This document shows, piece by piece, positions 5,951 to 13,911 of a stretch of 33,108 bases of DNA. The notes under the pieces are model-generated. The model saw only the letters and a program-made list of their open reading frames with translations. It was not told where the DNA came from and searched no databases. Position 1 is the first letter of the stretch, and every line of letters starts with the position of its first letter. A program made the position numbers and the translations under genes. Origin of the DNA: a virus; the IMG/VR virus record IMGVR_UViG_3300032215_000060, positions 1 to 33,108 of that record. One strand, written 5' to 3'.

Positions 5951-6919
5951 ATGTTTAAAACAAAAGATTTAGTACATGATATAAAAGGTGTGCCTATAAA
6001 CTGGATCTTTGAATACTTCGGTAAGTTAAAAGAAAAGTTAACCGGTCAAGATGTAAAGATTAAAAGCTTATTCAATAGTAAAGAACGTACACCTAGTATG
6101 TGTATCTATTACAATGCAGAAGCTAAAGTTTATAAGTATAAAGATTTCTCTACAGGTAAGGGGGGCTCAGCTATAGATCTTGTAAAAGATATCTATGACT
6201 TACCATATCATAAGGCTTGCAATTTAATTGTAGAGCAATATAATGATTATGTTCTCCATAATAATGGAGGATACGACGTAAAGGAATTTAAAGAGCAGTC
6301 TAAATATAAAGTGAAGAGCTATATATTTAGACCATGGACTACACAAGATCAGTATTTCTGGACCCAGTTTAATATTGGATCTAAAATATTAGATGAATAC
6401 TGTGTTAAGCCAATTGCTTATTATACTATGGTAAAAGACGATAAAGAACTAGTTATCAGAGGTAACTATATCTATGGGTATTTTACAAAAGGCGGTGAGC
6501 TGTATAAGATTTACCAACCAAAGACTTTTGACAAGAAGTTCCTAAAGATCAAAGACTATTTACAGGGAGAACAGCATCTAGAGCAGAATGATTATCTAAT
6601 TATTCTGTCCAGTCTTAAAGACATGATGGCTCTGAAGTCCCTTAAGCTTTCTAATATCAATGTAGTTGCACCAGATAGTGAGAATTCTATGATTAAAAAA
6701 GACACTATGGAGCAGTTTATAAAAGATTATAAGAAGGTTATAGTAATGTTAGATAATGATGAAGCAGGTATTAAAGCTATGGAGAAGTATAAAATTACTT
6801 ACCCTGCAGTGGAGATTCTTCTTCTTCCTATGAGTAAAGACCTATCCGACTCAATAAAAGACAATGGAGCTAAAGCTGTTAGAGACAGATTGGTTCCATT
6901 AATAAATAAAAAATTATAA
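5951..6919 (+). CDS. DNA primase, DnaG-type with Toprim domain and degenerate zinc region
   Basis: This 322-residue protein is predicted to lay down RNA primers. Residues 36-80 follow the outline of the DnaG zinc-binding domain (SLFNSKERTPSM, then YKDFSTGKGGSAIDLV), but the metal-binding cysteines and histidine are not present. Residues 215-300 form a Toprim domain: LIILSSLKDMMALKSL, VIVMLDNDEAGIKAM with Asp268 and Asp270, and a final LPMSKDLSD. The usual Toprim glutamate position is occupied by Ser (SSLKD), a variant I associate with phage primases of this type. It lies just after a strong terminator, so expression must come from readthrough or its own promoter. Its stop overlaps the HNH gene start (TAATG). 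Helicase and SSB genes nearby fit replisome function. Confidence 0.82.
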   Translation: MFKTKDLVHDIKGVPINWIFEYFGKLKEKLTGQDVKIKSLFNSKERTPSMCIYYNAEAKVYKYKDFSTGKGGSAIDLVKDIYDLPYHKACNLIVEQYNDYVLHNNGGYDVKEFKEQSKYKVKSYIFRPWTTQDQYFWTQFNIGSKILDEYCVKPIAYYTMVKDDKELVIRGNYIYGYFTKGGELYKIYQPKTFDKKFLKIKDYLQGEQHLEQNDYLIILSSLKDMMALKSLKLSNINVVAPDSENSMIKKDTMEQFIKDYKKVIVMLDNDEAGIKAMEKYKITYPAVEILLLPMSKDLSDSIKDNGAKAVRDRLVPLINKKL

Positions 6920-7311
6920 TGGCAACTAGAAAGAAACCAGTTAAGAAGACAAGTAGAGTTCCTAAAACTAGAAATGCGGGAACTATGACAGAATCAGCTT
7001 TTTGGTCATTCATACGTAGTGCCCTTAGACAGAAGTCTAGGTGGTGGAAACCTATTACAGAATGTAAGATGAAAGCTCGTAGGCCCTATAAAGGACCTAA
7101 TAAGAGACAGAAGTTTGAATACTTATGTAATAGTTGTAAGACATGGTTTCCTGATAAACAAATTAACGTGGACCATATTGTAGGAGCAGGTAGTTTAAAC
7201 TGTGGGCAGGACCTTCCCGGATTTGTGGACAGGCTCTTCTGTGAACAGGATAATCTACAAGTGTTATGTACAACATGTCACGATCATAAAACAAAATTAG
7301 AAAAGAAATAA
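6919..7311 (+). CDS. HNH endonuclease-like protein
   Basis: This 130-residue protein has a very basic N-terminus (RKKPVKKTSRVPKTR), then a helical, Trp- and Arg-rich stretch, then an HNH/zinc module: CNSC (Cys70/Cys73), VDHIVGAG (Asp85-His86), NLQVLC (Asn112), CTTCHDHK (Cys117, Cys120, His121, His123). The Cys pairs would hold zinc and His86/Asn112/His121 or His123 would form the nuclease site. Being within the replication operon and overlapping the primase stop by one base, it may act as a replication or recombination nuclease rather than a homing enzyme. There is no intron or interrupted gene next to it. Confidence 0.8.
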   Translation: MATRKKPVKKTSRVPKTRNAGTMTESAFWSFIRSALRQKSRWWKPITECKMKARRPYKGPNKRQKFEYLCNSCKTWFPDKQINVDHIVGAGSLNCGQDLPGFVDRLFCEQDNLQVLCTTCHDHKTKLEKK

Positions 7312-7312
7312 T

Positions 7313-7549
7313 ATGGCAATTTATAACAATGACACAGATCCAAACGTTAATGATTGGGATAGGTCAGAAGAAGCACAGATTTCTAAGCAGGAGCTATTAA
7401 ATAAAGTTGCTGAACTTGAAAACTGTAATGATTTAATTAAAGAGTTAGTAGCTCTCCTTGAATATGAAGAAGCTTTAACTGTAGATCCAAGATCCCAACA
7501 AAGGATGAGTGCTAAACTAATAGAACTAGGATTATGGCCATCAAGATAA
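7313..7549 (+). CDS. small acidic hypothetical protein
   Basis: This 78-residue helical protein (MAIYNNDTDPNVNDWDRSEE) is acidic, with leucine-rich heptad-like spacing in the middle (QELLNKVAELENCNDLIKEL), which may form a short coiled coil. It starts one base after the HNH stop and its end overlaps the next gene by 16 bases, so it is tightly embedded in the operon. No family is recognised. Confidence 0.5.
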   Translation: MAIYNNDTDPNVNDWDRSEEAQISKQELLNKVAELENCNDLIKELVALLEYEEALTVDPRSQQRMSAKLIELGLWPSR

Positions 7550-8034
7550 CTACAGAAGATATAATAGCTAAATATCCAAAGATATTTGAAGACTATCCTG
7601 GTAATCCAGGAAGATGTAATTGGCATGGTGTACCGACAGGTTGGTTACCAATTATAGATGACTTGTGTGGTTCTATACAAGAATACATAGATCATCATAG
7701 ACACTCTATAGATAATCCTGATTATATAGAAGGATCTACATGGAACTATGATGATATAACTACGCATAAATCTATAATGGTATCTCATAATCAAGTTACC
7801 TGCACACAGATGAAAGAAAAGTTTGGTGGACTCAGGTTCTATGAAAATGGTGCAGATAAAACAGTAGATGGTATGATACACTATGCAGAATACTTAGCTG
7901 ATAACACATGCCAAGATTGCGGTTCTAGAGAAGACCTAGGCATAACCTCAGGTTGGATAACTGTACTTTGTAGAACCTGTGTAATAGCTCATGGTGATAG
8001 AGCCATGAGAGTTTGGAAACCTAAAAATTTATAG
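7534..8034 (+). CDS. conserved phage hypothetical with zinc-knuckle
   Basis: This 166-residue protein contains the phrase MKEKFGGLRFYENGA, then CQDCGSREDLGITSGWITVL, then CRTC. The Cys pairs CQDC and CRTC are likely to bind one zinc. The order GW(L)PIIDDLC, KEKFGGLRFY, CxxCG, GW..(T/V)LC recalls a widespread family of unnamed phage proteins that I recognise by pattern but not by function. ATG 7534 overlaps the preceding gene by 16 bases; no later start keeps the first conserved segment. The gene after it begins one base downstream of its stop. Confidence 0.65.
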   Translation: MAIKITTEDIIAKYPKIFEDYPGNPGRCNWHGVPTGWLPIIDDLCGSIQEYIDHHRHSIDNPDYIEGSTWNYDDITTHKSIMVSHNQVTCTQMKEKFGGLRFYENGADKTVDGMIHYAEYLADNTCQDCGSREDLGITSGWITVLCRTCVIAHGDRAMRVWKPKNL

Positions 8035-8035
8035 T

Positions 8036-8374
8036 ATGGCAGATATAGATCAAGAAATAGATCATAACTCAGCATTTAGAAAATGGATGAATGATCCAGA
8101 AACTCAAAGAATGCAGGAGGAAGCTCAAAAGCAGTGGGAAGAAGAGAAACAAAAATTAAAAGATGATCTTACACCAGAAATGGTTAATGACATTAGAGAA
8201 TGGCGTTGTATAGAAGATTATACATGGAGAGCCATAGCTACAGCTTTTTACGAGAAGTATAAAGACTTTAGTTATTCCCATAGTATTATGCCAAGTAATC
8301 AAATTAATGGTATGATGATTTGCGGTGTTGCACAAGATTTATTAAAACAAGAAAACTCAGAAGGATGGAATTAG
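8036..8374 (+). CDS. hypothetical protein with conserved WRAIA...NQINGM segment
   Basis: This 112-residue protein has a highly charged helical N-terminal half (Gln/Glu/Lys-rich, about residues 10-50). A compact C-terminal part reads REWRCIEDYTWRAIATAF, then SNQINGMMICGVAQDLL. The second half is like a family of small phage proteins in which a Trp-Arg-x-Ile-Ala helix precedes an NQ-x-x-G helix, possibly a small helical DNA-binding fold. That is my pattern impression, not a proven family. Its last 10 bases overlap the likely start of the nuclease gene. Confidence 0.55.
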   Translation: MADIDQEIDHNSAFRKWMNDPETQRMQEEAQKQWEEEKQKLKDDLTPEMVNDIREWRCIEDYTWRAIATAFYEKYKDFSYSHSIMPSNQINGMMICGVAQDLLKQENSEGWN

Positions 8375-9393
8375 AATCATTAATGGAAGAAACAGTTGTC
8401 AAATTACAAGATGACTTTTATAGTAAGAAGTTTTACTTCTCTTATAGTAGCTTAAACAAGCTTATGTGGAACCCTGCAGTATTTTATCAGATGTATGTTC
8501 TAGGTAATAAAGAAGAACGTACAGATGCTCACTTAATACAAGGTAAGATTATTCACGCTCTTCTCTTAGAAGAAGAAAAGTTTAATGAACAGTTTGTTAT
8601 TAGCCCCGGCAAACTTCCAGGTGATAATATCAAGATAATAGTTGACAGAGTGTACAGTCATCATGTGCAAATAGCTAAAGATGGTGACACTCGTACTAAC
8701 TTAGAAGAGTTTGACGGTGCAATACTAGATGTAATGAAAGATATAAACTACTTTCAGAACCTGAAGACCGATCAACAGCGTGTAGAAAAGGTAATTACAC
8801 TAGAAGCTACTAACTACTGGGCATTTCTTAAGATTAAAGGAGATAAAACTCTAATTGATCAAGAGACATATGACTATTGTAAGAGTGCAGTGGAACTAAT
8901 CAAGACTAATAAGTCTATTTGTGAACTAATTGGCTGTAATTTAAATGACTTTAGTAACGTTGAAGTTACTAACGAGCTCCCGCTACAGGTTGACCTAGTA
9001 AATAAAAATTTTGGTGTTAAAGGAATTATCGATAACTTAGTATTAGACCATGATAAGAAGATTATCTTTGTAAATGATATCAAAACTACTAGCAAAGACT
9101 TAAAAGACTTCCCTGAAACTATTGAATTCTATTCCTATTGGATGCAAGCTGCAGTATATATTACTATGGCTGTTTCTGTATATAAAGAACTGATAGACAA
9201 AGGATATACTATTAAGTTTCACTTTGTAGTTATAGATAAAGCATTTCAAACATATGCCTTCCCGGTATCTAATACAACAATAAACAAATGGGGTAATAGA
9301 TTTTTAGAAGTGATGGATAAAGCCAGTTGGCATTACGATAATAAAAGTTATGAACTACCTTATGATTTTGCTACAGGGAACGTAACTTTATAA
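8365..9393 (+). CDS. PD-(D/E)XK nuclease (RecB/RecE/Cas4-like exonuclease)
   Basis: From ATG 8365 the protein has 342 residues. An upstream ATG at 8320 is possible, but it adds a Cys/Arg-rich 15-residue stretch lying wholly inside the previous gene, so I prefer 8365. Motifs run FSYSSLNKLMWNPAVFY (start of the RecB-like fold), LIQGKIIHALLLEEE with His64, GIIDNLVLD with Asp223, NDIKTT with Asp238 and Lys240 (D-x-K standing in for E-x-K), and WMQAAVY with Gln261. This order H, D, (D/E)xK, QxxxY is that of Cas4/RecB-type nucleases, which chew DNA ends to make single strands. Together with Sak4-like and SSB-like genes it could form a phage recombination system. Confidence 0.82.
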   Translation: MELESLMEETVVKLQDDFYSKKFYFSYSSLNKLMWNPAVFYQMYVLGNKEERTDAHLIQGKIIHALLLEEEKFNEQFVISPGKLPGDNIKIIVDRVYSHHVQIAKDGDTRTNLEEFDGAILDVMKDINYFQNLKTDQQRVEKVITLEATNYWAFLKIKGDKTLIDQETYDYCKSAVELIKTNKSICELIGCNLNDFSNVEVTNELPLQVDLVNKNFGVKGIIDNLVLDHDKKIIFVNDIKTTSKDLKDFPETIEFYSYWMQAAVYITMAVSVYKELIDKGYTIKFHFVVIDKAFQTYAFPVSNTTINKWGNRFLEVMDKASWHYDNKSYELPYDFATGNVTL

Positions 9394-9404
9394 AAAGACA
9401 TAGT

Positions 9405-9965
9405 ATGATAGAAACCCTTTATGGAAAGTATTTTCAGAAATCAAGATCGTTTCTATATCCAGCTCTTGGAATCAAACGTAATAGCAATATTACTCCTACA
9501 GGTACCTATCTTTCTCTTGAGGGGAAGATAGGCCCTGAGGATATGAAACTAATAGTAGCTTTTAAACACGATGATAGTGAAGGGTATAAAACTTTTGAAG
9601 ATAAAATGTTGTTAACCAATCCTTTATATGAAGATAAGATAAGTGTTAAAGAATATAACCTTTACATATTTAACTTTGAAATGTATAAAGATGACTGGTT
9701 TAACTTTTTATTAGGTAAGTACTCAAAACTATCTAACGTTTTAAAGAGAGCCATAAAATCATATTATGGGGAATCATCGTCTGAATTTAAGTATATGGAG
9801 ACTTATATATACCCTGAAAAGTTTATAGGAGTGTATTCCAAAATGCTTAATGTAGATATAGCTACTCTTAAAGAAGTGGGTGAGCTGTGTGATCCGTGTG
9901 ATCTAAAAAAAGAAATATTAAAGATTTCTGTAAAAGATTTTGAATTATTAGAAAAGAGTAACTAA
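9405..9965 (+). CDS. hypothetical protein
   Basis: This 186-residue protein is rich in Lys, Tyr, Phe and Leu, with a beta-rich first half (TGTYLSLEGKIGPEDMKLIV) and a helical second half. It has one pair of close cysteines (ELCDPCDLKK) near residues 163-166. There are no membrane spans and no nucleotide-binding motif. It lies 11 bases after the nuclease gene. The promoter-like site at 9939-9970 overlaps its 3' end. I do not recognise the family. Confidence 0.6.
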   Translation: MIETLYGKYFQKSRSFLYPALGIKRNSNITPTGTYLSLEGKIGPEDMKLIVAFKHDDSEGYKTFEDKMLLTNPLYEDKISVKEYNLYIFNFEMYKDDWFNFLLGKYSKLSNVLKRAIKSYYGESSSEFKYMETYIYPEKFIGVYSKMLNVDIATLKEVGELCDPCDLKKEILKISVKDFELLEKSN

Positions 9966-9970
9966 ATTTG
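9939..9970 (+). promoter_or_regulatory. Bacteroidota-type promoter-like site upstream of 9987
   Basis: TTTG at 9939-9942, a 20-base spacer, and TAAATTTG at 9963-9970 match the full Bacteroidota TTTG / TAnnTTTG form. The site spans the end of the 9405 gene, and its -7 box ends 16 bases before the ATG at 9987. This is the best promoter match I found in the window. It would drive the single gene 9987-10388, which ends at the terminator at 10415. Confidence 0.55.
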
Positions 9971-9986
9971 TAAAAAACCAAGAATT

Positions 9987-10388
9987 ATGAATAAATCAAT
10001 GATGTTAATTACATCTGCGTGGGGAGCTAAAAAGACATTTAAATTAATACCTATCACTCCAGATTGTCCTTATAACGAGGCTATCTTTGACTTTGATAAT
10101 AAAGTGTTGGCAGTAGTATCTAGAGAGAAAAAAGACTCTTTACATATGTTAGCTAAGCTTAATGAATTTGGTGATCCTCAGACAATGAAGATTGGCAAGA
10201 GATCAAATGGTAAAGATTATGCTGAAGAGCGTAAGACATTAGAAACATATTATGAATACTATGTAGAAAAAGCAGATGAAGTAGAAAACTTAATCAACAT
10301 GTTTGCAATTAATGCAGACAGCTTTGACTACAAGCAGTACTTCGTAGAAGAAAAACCTACTTTACCAAGTAGTATAGTGACCGTATAG
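9987..10388 (+). CDS. hypothetical protein forming a possible single-gene transcription unit
   Basis: The protein has 133 residues. The N-terminal half is beta-strand-like (NKSMMLITSAWGAKKTFKLI, then AIFDFDNKVLAVVSREKKD), followed by a long charged helix (about residues 75-105) and a short Pro/Ser-ended tail. It has no cysteines, membrane span or known motif. A promoter-like site lies just before it and an intrinsic terminator just after it, so it may be expressed at a level of its own. That pattern suits a protein needed in quantity, such as a structural or nucleic-acid-coating protein, but this is only inference. Confidence 0.65.
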   Translation: MNKSMMLITSAWGAKKTFKLIPITPDCPYNEAIFDFDNKVLAVVSREKKDSLHMLAKLNEFGDPQTMKIGKRSNGKDYAEERKTLETYYEYYVEKADEVENLINMFAINADSFDYKQYFVEEKPTLPSSIVTV

Positions 10389-10414
10389 ACTAACCCAAAA
10401 CAAAGACTGGAATA

Positions 10415-10438
10415 GGGGAGAGAAATCTCCCCTTTTTT
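10415..10438 (+). terminator. intrinsic terminator before DNA polymerase gene
   Basis: GGGGAGA (10415-10421) pairs with TCTCCCC (10426-10432) around a GAAA (GNRA-type) tetraloop, followed by TTTTTT (10433-10438). It lies 26 bases after the 9987 gene stop. The core stem is the same GGGGAG/CTCCCC as at 5908. The 45 bases between it and the polymerase ATG show no TTTG/TAnnTTTG promoter. Confidence 0.9.
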
Positions 10439-10483
10439 CAGCTTTACTCGTAAGGGGGAACAGCTTAACTGAACCATTGTATT

Positions 10484-12427
10484 ATGAAAAAAGAAGATAT
10501 TCCTACCCATTGGGTAATGGATTATGAAACATTGTGTAATTGTTTCATAGCCGTATTTGAACACTATAAAGATGATACTATCAGTGAGATATTCATCATC
10601 AATGAAGACCAAAATGATTTTGTTAAGTTTATTAATTTCTTACAGAAGTGTATAAATACTAATCAATGGCACATCTCTTTTAATGGTCTAGCATTTGATG
10701 CTCAGATCTCTCAGCACTTACTTAAGAACAGATCTAAACTTGCTAATCTTAGTGGATTAGAACTAGCTACGTATATACATAAGCTAGCTCAGACTATTAT
10801 TGATAAGTCTAACAGAGGTGAATTCCAAGAGTTTGCTCCAAGACAGATTAAGATTAGACAGATTGATTTATTTAAGATGAATCACTGGGATAATAAAGCT
10901 AAGATGAGCAGTCTTAAATGGATACAGTATAGTATGGATTGGGGTAATGTAGAAGAAATGCCTCATCATCATAGTAAACCTGTTGAAAATAGTCAACAGC
11001 TGCAGGATATAATAACCTATTGTATTAATGATGTCAAGTCTACTAAGAAGATACTAGAACATTCTAAAGAACAAATAGATTTAAGAAAGACTCTAACTAA
11101 TGAGTATGGTATAGATCTGTATTCTGCTTCAGAGCCTAGGATTTCTAAAGAGATATTCTTGTATTTCCTAGAACAAAAGCTTGGATGGCAGAAGAGTGAG
11201 ATAAAAACATTAAGGACACCTAGAAGTAGGATTAACCTTGGTGACTGTATCTTACCCTATGTTAAGTTCCAGACTCCAGAGTTCCAGAGGATCTATGAAT
11301 TCTTTGAGACAAAGGTAGTTAAATCTACTAAGGATGGATTCAAATTTACACTAGACTATAAAGGCGTAAAGACTGATTATGGATTAGGCGGTATACACGG
11401 TGCAGCCCCTGCAGGTGTATATGAAGCTAAGCCGGGATGGACAATAGTAACTTCAGATGTTACTAGTTACTATCCTAATCTAGCTATTAAGAATAAGTTT
11501 CATCCAGAGCATCTCCCGCAGAAAGAGTTTGGAGACTTGTACGAATGGTTCTTTGAAGAGAGAAAGAAGATACCTAAGACAGATCCAAAGAACTATGTAT
11601 ATAAATTGATCTTAAATAGTACATACGGTCTTACAGGTGATGAAAATTCTTTCCTGTATGATCCTAGGATGACTATGCAGATTACTATCAATGGTCAACT
11701 GTTATTATCTATGCTCTATGAGCAACTCAGTTTAGCTATACCTGAAGCTATTCCGCTTATGCAGAATACAGATGGTCTTGAGATGATGATTCCTACTAGT
11801 GAATACAGTAAGTATATGGATGTCTGTGCACAGTGGGAAGTAATGACTCAACTTAATCTAGAACATGATGAGTATTCTAAGATGGTTATTGCAGATGTCA
11901 ATAACTATATAGCTGTACACAAAAATGGAAAGGTTAAGTCTAAAGGTAAGTTTGAATGGGAAGACCTAGAGAAAAAGAAGGTGGGAATATTTCATAAAAA
12001 TAAATCCTTCCTGATTATTCCTAAAGCTATCTATGCATTCTTTGTAAATGGTATAGCCCCTAAGGATTTCCTTGCACAGAACAGATCAATCTATGATTAC
12101 TGTGGAGGTGTAAAAGCTAAAGGTGGATGGTACTATGAACATAGAAGTGTTGAACATGGTGATGTACTTACTAAAAAGCTACAGAAGATTGTTAGATACT
12201 ATGTAACTAAATCTGGTACCAAGATAGTAAAGTGTCACCCAGACGGTAGAGAGATGCAGGTAGAAGCAGGTCAGTGGATGCAGAAGGTAGTCAATAAGAT
12301 AGACCCTAGTATTCCCTACGATCATTACAATATAGATACGGATTATTATTTAGAGAACATAGAAAAGCAAATAGAGCAAATTAACAAGTTTAAGGTTAGC
12401 TCTTCAACACAATTAACATTATTTTAA
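10484..12427 (+). CDS. DNA polymerase family B with 3'-5' exonuclease
   Basis: This 647-residue replicative polymerase is compact for the family. The proofreading exonuclease has all three motifs: DYE (Asp13/Glu15), NGLAFD (Asn67-Asp72) and YCIND (Tyr179-Asp183). A YGLGGIHGA segment (299-307) resembles the YxGG motif between the exonuclease and polymerase domains. Polymerase motif A is SDVTSYYPN with Asp325. Motif B is KLILNSTYG with Lys374 and Tyr381. Motif C is QNTDGLEM, where the usual DTD is NTD, keeping Asp430 but not the first Asp. The most C-terminal 150 residues are Lys/Tyr-rich and probably form the thumb. It follows a strong terminator and is 10 bases before the DUF932 gene. I see no sign of a linked terminal-protein gene. 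Confidence 0.92.
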   Translation: MKKEDIPTHWVMDYETLCNCFIAVFEHYKDDTISEIFIINEDQNDFVKFINFLQKCINTNQWHISFNGLAFDAQISQHLLKNRSKLANLSGLELATYIHKLAQTIIDKSNRGEFQEFAPRQIKIRQIDLFKMNHWDNKAKMSSLKWIQYSMDWGNVEEMPHHHSKPVENSQQLQDIITYCINDVKSTKKILEHSKEQIDLRKTLTNEYGIDLYSASEPRISKEIFLYFLEQKLGWQKSEIKTLRTPRSRINLGDCILPYVKFQTPEFQRIYEFFETKVVKSTKDGFKFTLDYKGVKTDYGLGGIHGAAPAGVYEAKPGWTIVTSDVTSYYPNLAIKNKFHPEHLPQKEFGDLYEWFFEERKKIPKTDPKNYVYKLILNSTYGLTGDENSFLYDPRMTMQITINGQLLLSMLYEQLSLAIPEAIPLMQNTDGLEMMIPTSEYSKYMDVCAQWEVMTQLNLEHDEYSKMVIADVNNYIAVHKNGKVKSKGKFEWEDLEKKKVGIFHKNKSFLIIPKAIYAFFVNGIAPKDFLAQNRSIYDYCGGVKAKGGWYYEHRSVEHGDVLTKKLQKIVRYYVTKSGTKIVKCHPDGREMQVEAGQWMQKVVNKIDPSIPYDHYNIDTDYYLENIEKQIEQINKFKVSSSTQLTLF

Positions 12428-12437
12428 AATTACAATT

Positions 12438-13241
12438 ATGCCAGCAAAAACAGAATTTACTAGTGAGCAGCGTATCAGAGCAGCTGTACTTCCTACTCAT
12501 GGTAAAACTTACGCAGTGATCCCTCATGGATCTCTTATAGATGAAACAAGAAAAGAACTTCAGGCAGCAGGCTTTGAAGTTACTAAAGAATTATATAAAA
12601 CTAACTTAGATAGCCAAATAGCACAAGGTATCTATCATTTGAATTATGGTAACGATCCAGACATGGGTCTAATGTTTGCATGGTCAAACAGCTATAACAA
12701 AATGATGAAGTTTAAGTGTGCTGTAGGAGCTCAAGTATTTATATGTATGAACGGAATGGTATCAGGTAATCTATCTAACTACTCTAGAATACATACAGGA
12801 AATGCTTTACAGGAAGCCATAGATACTATTAAGATACAAATATCTAATGCTAGAAAGTTCTATGATCAGTTAGTAAAAGATAAAGAGATGTTAAAAAGTA
12901 TCACACTGACTAGAGGTGAGCAAGCAGCTATAGTAGGTCAGCTATTAATTGAACAAGATGTATTGACTCTTAGCCAAGTTGGTATTGTTCAGCGTGAAAT
13001 AGATGAACCTAGTCATACTTATAATGCTCCTGTAGATTCAGCATGGACTCTATATAATCATGTAACACTAGCTCTAAAAGATTCTCATCCTTTAACGTAT
13101 ATAGCAGATCATGAGAAGCTACATAACTTCTTTATAGATCAATATGGTCTTATTAAAAAGTATGTACAACCAGAATTAACTTTTGTAGAAGAAGTTAAGA
13201 AAGAAGAAATAGAAATTGATAATGGAGTTATATTTTTATAG
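12438..13241 (+). CDS. DUF932-like phage/plasmid protein
   Basis: This 267-residue protein has a central segment, GLMFAWSNSYNKMMKFKCAV followed by GAQVFICMNGMVSGNLSNYS (residues about 77-116). It matches the DUF932 outline in which a 'SxSYD..R.L.v..GA.VFVC.N....G' block is conserved. DUF932 genes occur on phages and plasmids; their function is unknown, though a DNA-related role is often supposed. The first 75 residues are beta/alpha-mixed and the last 70 end in an acidic helix. It follows the polymerase gene by 10 bases and is likely co-transcribed with it. Confidence 0.72.
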   Translation: MPAKTEFTSEQRIRAAVLPTHGKTYAVIPHGSLIDETRKELQAAGFEVTKELYKTNLDSQIAQGIYHLNYGNDPDMGLMFAWSNSYNKMMKFKCAVGAQVFICMNGMVSGNLSNYSRIHTGNALQEAIDTIKIQISNARKFYDQLVKDKEMLKSITLTRGEQAAIVGQLLIEQDVLTLSQVGIVQREIDEPSHTYNAPVDSAWTLYNHVTLALKDSHPLTYIADHEKLHNFFIDQYGLIKKYVQPELTFVEEVKKEEIEIDNGVIFL

Positions 13242-13247
13242 AAAAGT

Positions 13248-13604
13248 ATGGCAAGAGAGAAATGTAAAGTGACTGGCAAGTCTAGGTTTCCAACACCTGG
13301 AGAAGCTAAGGAAGCTATGAATAGTCTCAGGTCAACAAAAAGATATTATGATACAACAGGTAAAAGAATAAATAGAGGAGCAGGTAAAGTAAAACAGTGT
13401 AGATTTTACTACTGTTGCCACTGTAACGGTTATCATATGACTAGTCATAGTGCACCTTTAAATCAGAAAAAAAGAGAAAGGATGCATAAAGATAGAGTAG
13501 AGTCTACTAAGACTTTGGTAAAAGATAAAGATGAGGCAGCAGAGTGGATGAAAGACTCTCTGCCATTTCCTGAAACTAAAACTAATAACAATGAAATGGT
13601 ATAG
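13248..13604 (+). CDS. small basic zinc-finger-like hypothetical protein
   Basis: This 118-residue basic protein has a central cluster, CRFYYCCHCNGYHMTSH (residues about 51-67), in which CxxxxCxxC and following His residues could bind zinc. An upstream KCKVTGKSRF contributes another Cys. The C-terminal third is a charged helix. A small protein with a '(Y/C)xxCxxCxGYHxTS' block is common in tailed phages and has no assigned function. It overlaps the next gene by 14 bases. Confidence 0.62.
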   Translation: MAREKCKVTGKSRFPTPGEAKEAMNSLRSTKRYYDTTGKRINRGAGKVKQCRFYYCCHCNGYHMTSHSAPLNQKKRERMHKDRVESTKTLVKDKDEAAEWMKDSLPFPETKTNNNEMV

Positions 13605-13911
13605 GTTAAATGAAGATCACAGTGTAGAACTATTCCCAGAAGGTGAGTATCCTTTAAATGGTGATTTACGTAGTGCTATTAAGCACATAGGAGATGATGT
13701 AGTAAATGATCAAAGAATATCTACAGTGTTTTTACATTTAGATCATAACTGGAACCCAGATGGTGAACCAGTATTATTTGAAACCATGATCTTTGGTGGA
13801 GAATATGATGAAGAAATGTGGAGATACTATACATGGGATGAAGCCAAAGCTGGACATGATAGAATTGTAAATTGCCTTAAAGAAGGCGTAACACCAATAG
13901 AAAATATATGA
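13591..13911 (+). CDS. conserved phage hypothetical protein
   Basis: This 106-residue protein contains ISTVFLHLDHNWNPDGEPVL, FETMIFGGEYDEEMWRYYTW and DEAKAGHDRIV. That run of phrases (STVFLxLDH, LFETMxFGG, YxTWxEAxxGH) recurs in unnamed small proteins of many phages. I recognise the pattern but know of no function. The protein is acidic and soluble-looking, probably a compact alpha/beta fold. It overlaps its neighbours on both sides (14 bases before; an ATGA stop/start overlap with the kinase gene after), so translation is coupled. Confidence 0.65.
   Translation: MKWYRLNEDHSVELFPEGEYPLNGDLRSAIKHIGDDVVNDQRISTVFLHLDHNWNPDGEPVLFETMIFGGEYDEEMWRYYTWDEAKAGHDRIVNCLKEGVTPIENI

Noticed and set aside
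8320-8364. Upstream start for the PD-(D/E)XK nuclease
   Set aside because: The added 15 residues are Cys/Arg/Lys-rich, lie inside the previous gene and do not look like the rest of the protein. ATG 8365 is a better start.
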